Assembly (NCBI RefSeq): GCF_003977665.1
Contig: NZ_RYYV01000007.1
Location: 62,001-126,000 of the forward strand
Direction of reading: 5' to 3'
Source of the DNA: Dyella choica
GTDB lineage: Bacteria; Pseudomonadota; Gammaproteobacteria; Xanthomonadales; Rhodanobacteraceae
Length of the DNA stretch: 64,000 nt
Shown here: piece by piece, positions 61,329 to 64,000 of the stretch
How positions within the stretch are numbered: the stretch's first letter is position 1
Layout: every line of letters starts with the position of its first letter
Translations under genes and position numbers: made by a program
Notes under the pieces: model-generated
The model's input: the letters and a program-made list of their open reading frames with translations, nothing else
Databases searched by the model: none
Told to the model about the DNA's origin: nothing

Positions 61329-62144
61329 TCAAACCACCAGGACGCCGCGCGGATTCAGCGCCGGATCCAGCCAGAACATGTCGTTCTCGAAGCGGCGAAA
61401 TACGTCCGGCGGCAACACGCTGGTGCGCTCGTGCGCTTCGACTTTCTTGCGTACGGTGTGCAAGCCAGGAGTGCCGGCGCGCAGGTCGAATTCTTCCGCC
61501 TGATAGCTGATGTCGTCGAAGTCGTGTGCGTAGGGCTTTTCGCCGATGAAGTTGTAGACGGCGGCGATCGCGCGGGCCGGATTGCTGACCAGCGTTTCGT
61601 AGCGCAGCAACATCAAGTTGGCCGTGTCTTCGCCGTAGAACGCTTCCTTCAGCGCGTTGTAGGCAAAGCCGACCAGGCCCTCGCCGTTGGCCAGGCCCTC
61701 AGAGCGCGAGTACACCGTGCCGCCAGGCTGGTAATTGAAGAGGGAGGAGGGCTGGAACGCATTCTTGCGCACCAACTGCTCAATGCTGTTGATGATCCAC
61801 GACACGTGCCGCACGCAGGCGATCACCTTGCCCTGCGGGAACAGTTCCCTCAGCTGCGGCAGCTTGCTGCACCAGCTGCGGTTGGTATCGAACACCATCT
61901 CGGCGCTGTACTCGGCGCCGTAATAGGTATCGAACAAGCCCCGCAACATGCGCTGGCGCTGCGCGTCGCTGATGAATACCGAATACTCGTTACGTCCGCT
62001 GAGCTCACCCAGCAGGGTATGAAAGGCGCCGCCCAGCGGGCCGCTCATGCCGGCGTGCAAGCGCGGGTTCTGGCTCAAAATGGCCGCAAGCAAGGTCGAC
62101 CCGGACCTGGGCAGGCCCGAGATGAAATGAAACCGGCGTTCCAT
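61329..62144 (-). CDS. Sulfotransferase family protein
   Basis: 271 residues from the ATG at 62142-62144 (AGGGGAC ribosome site). The PAPS 5'-phosphosulfate loop is FHFISGLPRSGSTLLAAILS near the N-terminus; the 3'-phosphate-binding region is probably KVIACVRHVSWIINSIEQL, and the closing part is LLRYETLVSNPARAIAAVYN. Such enzymes transfer sulfate from PAPS to sugars, lipids or tyrosine. The gene lies 110 bases upstream of the giant autotransporter gene on the same strand, so that protein is a candidate substrate. That is inference from position only. Confidence 0.88.
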   Translation of the reverse strand: MERRFHFISGLPRSGSTLLAAILSQNPRLHAGMSGPLGGAFHTLLGELSGRNEYSVFISDAQRQRMLRGLFDTYYGAEYSAEMVFDTNRSWCSKLPQLRELFPQGKVIACVRHVSWIINSIEQLVRKNAFQPSSLFNYQPGGTVYSRSEGLANGEGLVGFAYNALKEAFYGEDTANLMLLRYETLVSNPARAIAAVYNFIGEKPYAHDFDDISYQAEEFDLRAGTPGLHTVRKKVEAHERTSVLPPDVFRRFENDMFWLDPALNPRGVLVV

Positions 62145-62293
62145 CGGTTGTCCCCTGTTTCCGCGCACGGCCGCTCCTCGCCGTGTCACGCGATTCAATT
62201 ATGTGAAGTGCATCACTGCTTTGGGTGGCGCACAGCTTGTTGCCTGCGGCGCCGAGCGTCCATCCCCGAGCTCGGGGAGCGTCTACCTGGCGC

Positions 62294-62361
62294 GTAGGCT
62301 GGGATGGCAATCCCAGCATCGGGATGTCGCGTAGAAAGCTGGGATTGTCATCCCAGCCTAC
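62294..62361. repeat. GTAGGCTGGG-type palindromic repeat at the end of the histidine kinase gene
   Basis: A near-perfect copy: GTAGGCTGGGATGGCAATCC ... GGATTGTCATCCCAGCCTAC. Its right arm, read on the minus strand, gives the kinase stop codon TAG. Confidence 0.92.
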
Positions 62362-64000
62362 GCAGGGAGCGGGACGACCAATCTCAGGGTGACCCCAGCG
62401 CCCGGTTTGGCATCCAGCACCCAACTGCCGCCAAGGCGGTGCGCGCGGGCATTCAAGCTGCCGAGACCGGCGCCACTGCCGGTGGCGCGAGCGATGGCCG
62501 TGTCGAAGCCGCGGCCGTTGTCTTCCACCGTGACTTGCAGGTTGGCCTCGGCGGCCAGCATGGTCACCTGCACGCGTGTCGCGCCACTATGCTTCAGGAC
62601 GTTGGTGAGCGTTTCCTGCAAAAAGCGCAGCAAGTCCAGTTGCTGCGCAGCACCCAGTTGCAAACCTTCCAGCGCTTGGAGCTGCCAGCGTGCTTCGATG
62701 TCGATCGCATCCAGGCGTTGCGTCCACCGGTGGCGGAACGGTCCCAACAACTGGGCCAGGTCCCGGCTGTGATCCTGCGCCGTGGTGTCGATGACCAGGC
62801 GCAAGTCGTCACGCAACTCTTTCAGCGTCTCGACGGTGGGTTTGGCTCCCTGCTCGGAGGCCGGATGCTCCAGGGCCGCGATAGTGCTGACCAGGCTGCC
62901 GCCGAAACCATCGTGCAGATCGCGCACCAGGTTCAGGCGCTCGCCCATGCGGGTGGCCGCCAGCGCCGATGCATGCTCGCGCTCGAGGCTGATGGACAGT
63001 TCAGTCGTCGCGGCAGCGACTTCGGCCTGCAGCTCGGCATTGAAGCCGTCCACGCGGCGCATCGCGGCGGAGAACCGGTACGCCAGGACGAAGCCCATGC
63101 CGACCAGCGTGAACGGCGCCGTCAGCGCCAGCAGATAAATGCGGTCGTGCACCAGTTCGTAGAACAGCAGGATATCGTGTGCCGATGCAACCATGGGAAT
63201 GACCAGGCACAAGGCCAACACTCGCTGGTCGGTTCTCCGGCTGCGCCACGCGTGGAGCATGAACGTGGGCAGTGCGATGTAGTAGATCAGCGATGCGACG
63301 GCGATCCACGGCCCGCGCAAGGAACCCACCCAACCGGGCGCCCCCAGTGCACCGGCGAACGCGAACAAGGACAACGCGAACAGAACGCGCTCCAAACGTG
63401 GCCAGCGCCGTTCGCAATAGCGCAGCAGAAACACCGCGAAGCTGCACACATAGGCCACGTAGACGGCGACGTTGAAAGCCTCGAAACCATCCGTGCCGGA
63501 GAAGGGCCACACATCCGAGGCGATGTAGTTCCACTCGAACAGCGCACCGATCAGCACGTTGAGCGCATACCAGCCGTAAGTGGCGTCCTTGCGGCGGAAC
63601 AGCCACATCATCAGGAACACGCCACCCAGTACCGCACTGATCGCGAAATCGAAAAAGCGCAGCTGGTAGCGCGCCAGCCAGGCCTGGCGATATTCCGCAT
63701 AAGCCTGCTGCGGATCACCGTAGCGAACGGTTCCCAGGCCGGGCTGGTAAGCCGCCAGGCCCGACACGCGAATCAACACGATGTTGTCGCCGGATCGCAA
63801 CAAGGGCTGGTCGAGCAAAAAATACTGGGGTGCGACCCAGCTGCGCGAAAGCGGCTCGGTCAGGCCGGGATCGCGGTGAACCAGGCTGCCGTTGACGTAG
63901 ACCGCATCGGCAAGGCACACATAGTCGAGCAACAAGCCGATCGGCTGGCTCGCGTCGCGCACATGCATGTGCAAGCGATACCAGACCACACCGTCATGAG
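62358..64000 (-). CDS. Sensor histidine kinase, 7TMR-DISM type with HisKA_3 core (5' end beyond window)
   Basis: At least 547 residues; the frame is open to the window edge, so the N-terminus is incomplete. A periplasmic beta-sandwich (YVNGSLVHRDPGLTEPLSRS, LRSGDNIVLIRVSGLAAYQP) is followed by about seven membrane helices (FAISAVLGGVFLMMWLF to APFTLVGMGFVLAYRF), a coiled linker, the phospho-acceptor motif ERLNLVRDLHDGFGGSLVS (HisKA_3), and the ATPase boxes LTNVLKHSGATRVQV, VEDNGRGFD and GLGSLNARAHRLGG. Such kinases sense carbohydrate-like or surface signals and phosphorylate a NarL/LuxR-type regulator, which would lie outside the window. The stop codon sits inside a dispersed repeat. Confidence 0.9.
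   Translation of the reverse strand, partial: HDGVVWYRLHMHVRDASQPIGLLLDYVCLADAVYVNGSLVHRDPGLTEPLSRSWVAPQYFLLDQPLLRSGDNIVLIRVSGLAAYQPGLGTVRYGDPQQAYAEYRQAWLARYQLRFFDFAISAVLGGVFLMMWLFRRKDATYGWYALNVLIGALFEWNYIASDVWPFSGTDGFEAFNVAVYVAYVCSFAVFLLRYCERRWPRLERVLFALSLFAFAGALGAPGWVGSLRGPWIAVASLIYYIALPTFMLHAWRSRRTDQRVLALCLVIPMVASAHDILLFYELVHDRIYLLALTAPFTLVGMGFVLAYRFSAAMRRVDGFNAELQAEVAAATTELSISLEREHASALAATRMGERLNLVRDLHDGFGGSLVSTIAALEHPASEQGAKPTVETLKELRDDLRLVIDTTAQDHSRDLAQLLGPFRHRWTQRLDAIDIEARWQLQALEGLQLGAAQQLDLLRFLQETLTNVLKHSGATRVQVTMLAAEANLQVTVEDNGRGFDTAIARATGSGAGLGSLNARAHRLGGSWVLDAKPGAGVTLRLVVPLPA

Overview
The window is GC-rich DNA of a free-living Gram-negative bacterium. Three things point to the gammaproteobacterial order Lysobacterales (Xanthomonadales), and by overall feel to the Rhodanobacteraceae (Dyella/Luteibacter/Rhodanobacter group): TonB receptors together with paired RND and MFS efflux pumps, a complete Entner-Doudoroff operon, and many short dispersed palindromic repeats. 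The genus is an inference from gene content only. No rRNA, tRNA, CRISPR array, prophage or replication origin was seen.

Layout. 1-2.3 kb: the tail of a TonB-dependent receptor and a degenerate polysaccharide deacetylase. 2.25-9.5 kb: a complete tripartite RND efflux operon (permease, adaptor, outer-membrane factor, small ORF) with a divergent LysR regulator. 9.6-15.1 kb: a PagL-type lipid A deacylase gene, then a tripartite EmrAB-type MFS efflux operon headed by a MarR regulator with a clear promoter and operator. 15.2-26.2 kb: regulators and housekeeping or stress genes (AraC, the large helicase Lhr, a decayed antitoxin, NTF2-like, DHFR-like, S10 carboxypeptidase, FtrA/rhodanese, GNAT). 26.2-32 kb: zwf-pgl-edd-eda, with a divergent GntR/UTRA regulator and candidate operators. 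32.2-34.5 kb: a cobalamin riboswitch followed by btuB.

34.5-38.2 kb is an AT-richer accessory island. It opens with an IS3-family transposase remnant and holds four small secreted proteins of one family, two-cysteine proteins reminiscent of AB5-toxin B subunits. 38.2-45.0 kb: two tandem, adaptor-less RND permeases that look like an old duplication. 45.1-53.3 kb: secreted and periplasmic proteins (PDZ protein, unknown protein, c-type cytochrome-like protein, DUF3617-like protein, secreted phosphoesterase, CotA-like multicopper oxidase). 53.5-64 kb: a GNAT gene, a giant (about 2,384-residue) glycine-rich classical autotransporter, a sulfotransferase gene just upstream of it, and a 7TM-type sensor histidine kinase cut by the window edge.

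Three dispersed repeat families recur. One is a palindrome beginning GTAGGCTGGGATGGCAATCC, with about ten intact or decayed copies; it repeatedly abuts genes and supplies their stop codons. The second is a CGTCATTCC...GGAATGACG inverted repeat, with four copies, two of them inside the Entner-Doudoroff operon. The third is a CCCTCTCC-type element inserted in frame inside lhr. The strongest candidates for new biology are the four-gene secreted family, the autotransporter/sulfotransferase pair, and the repeat-gene interactions.
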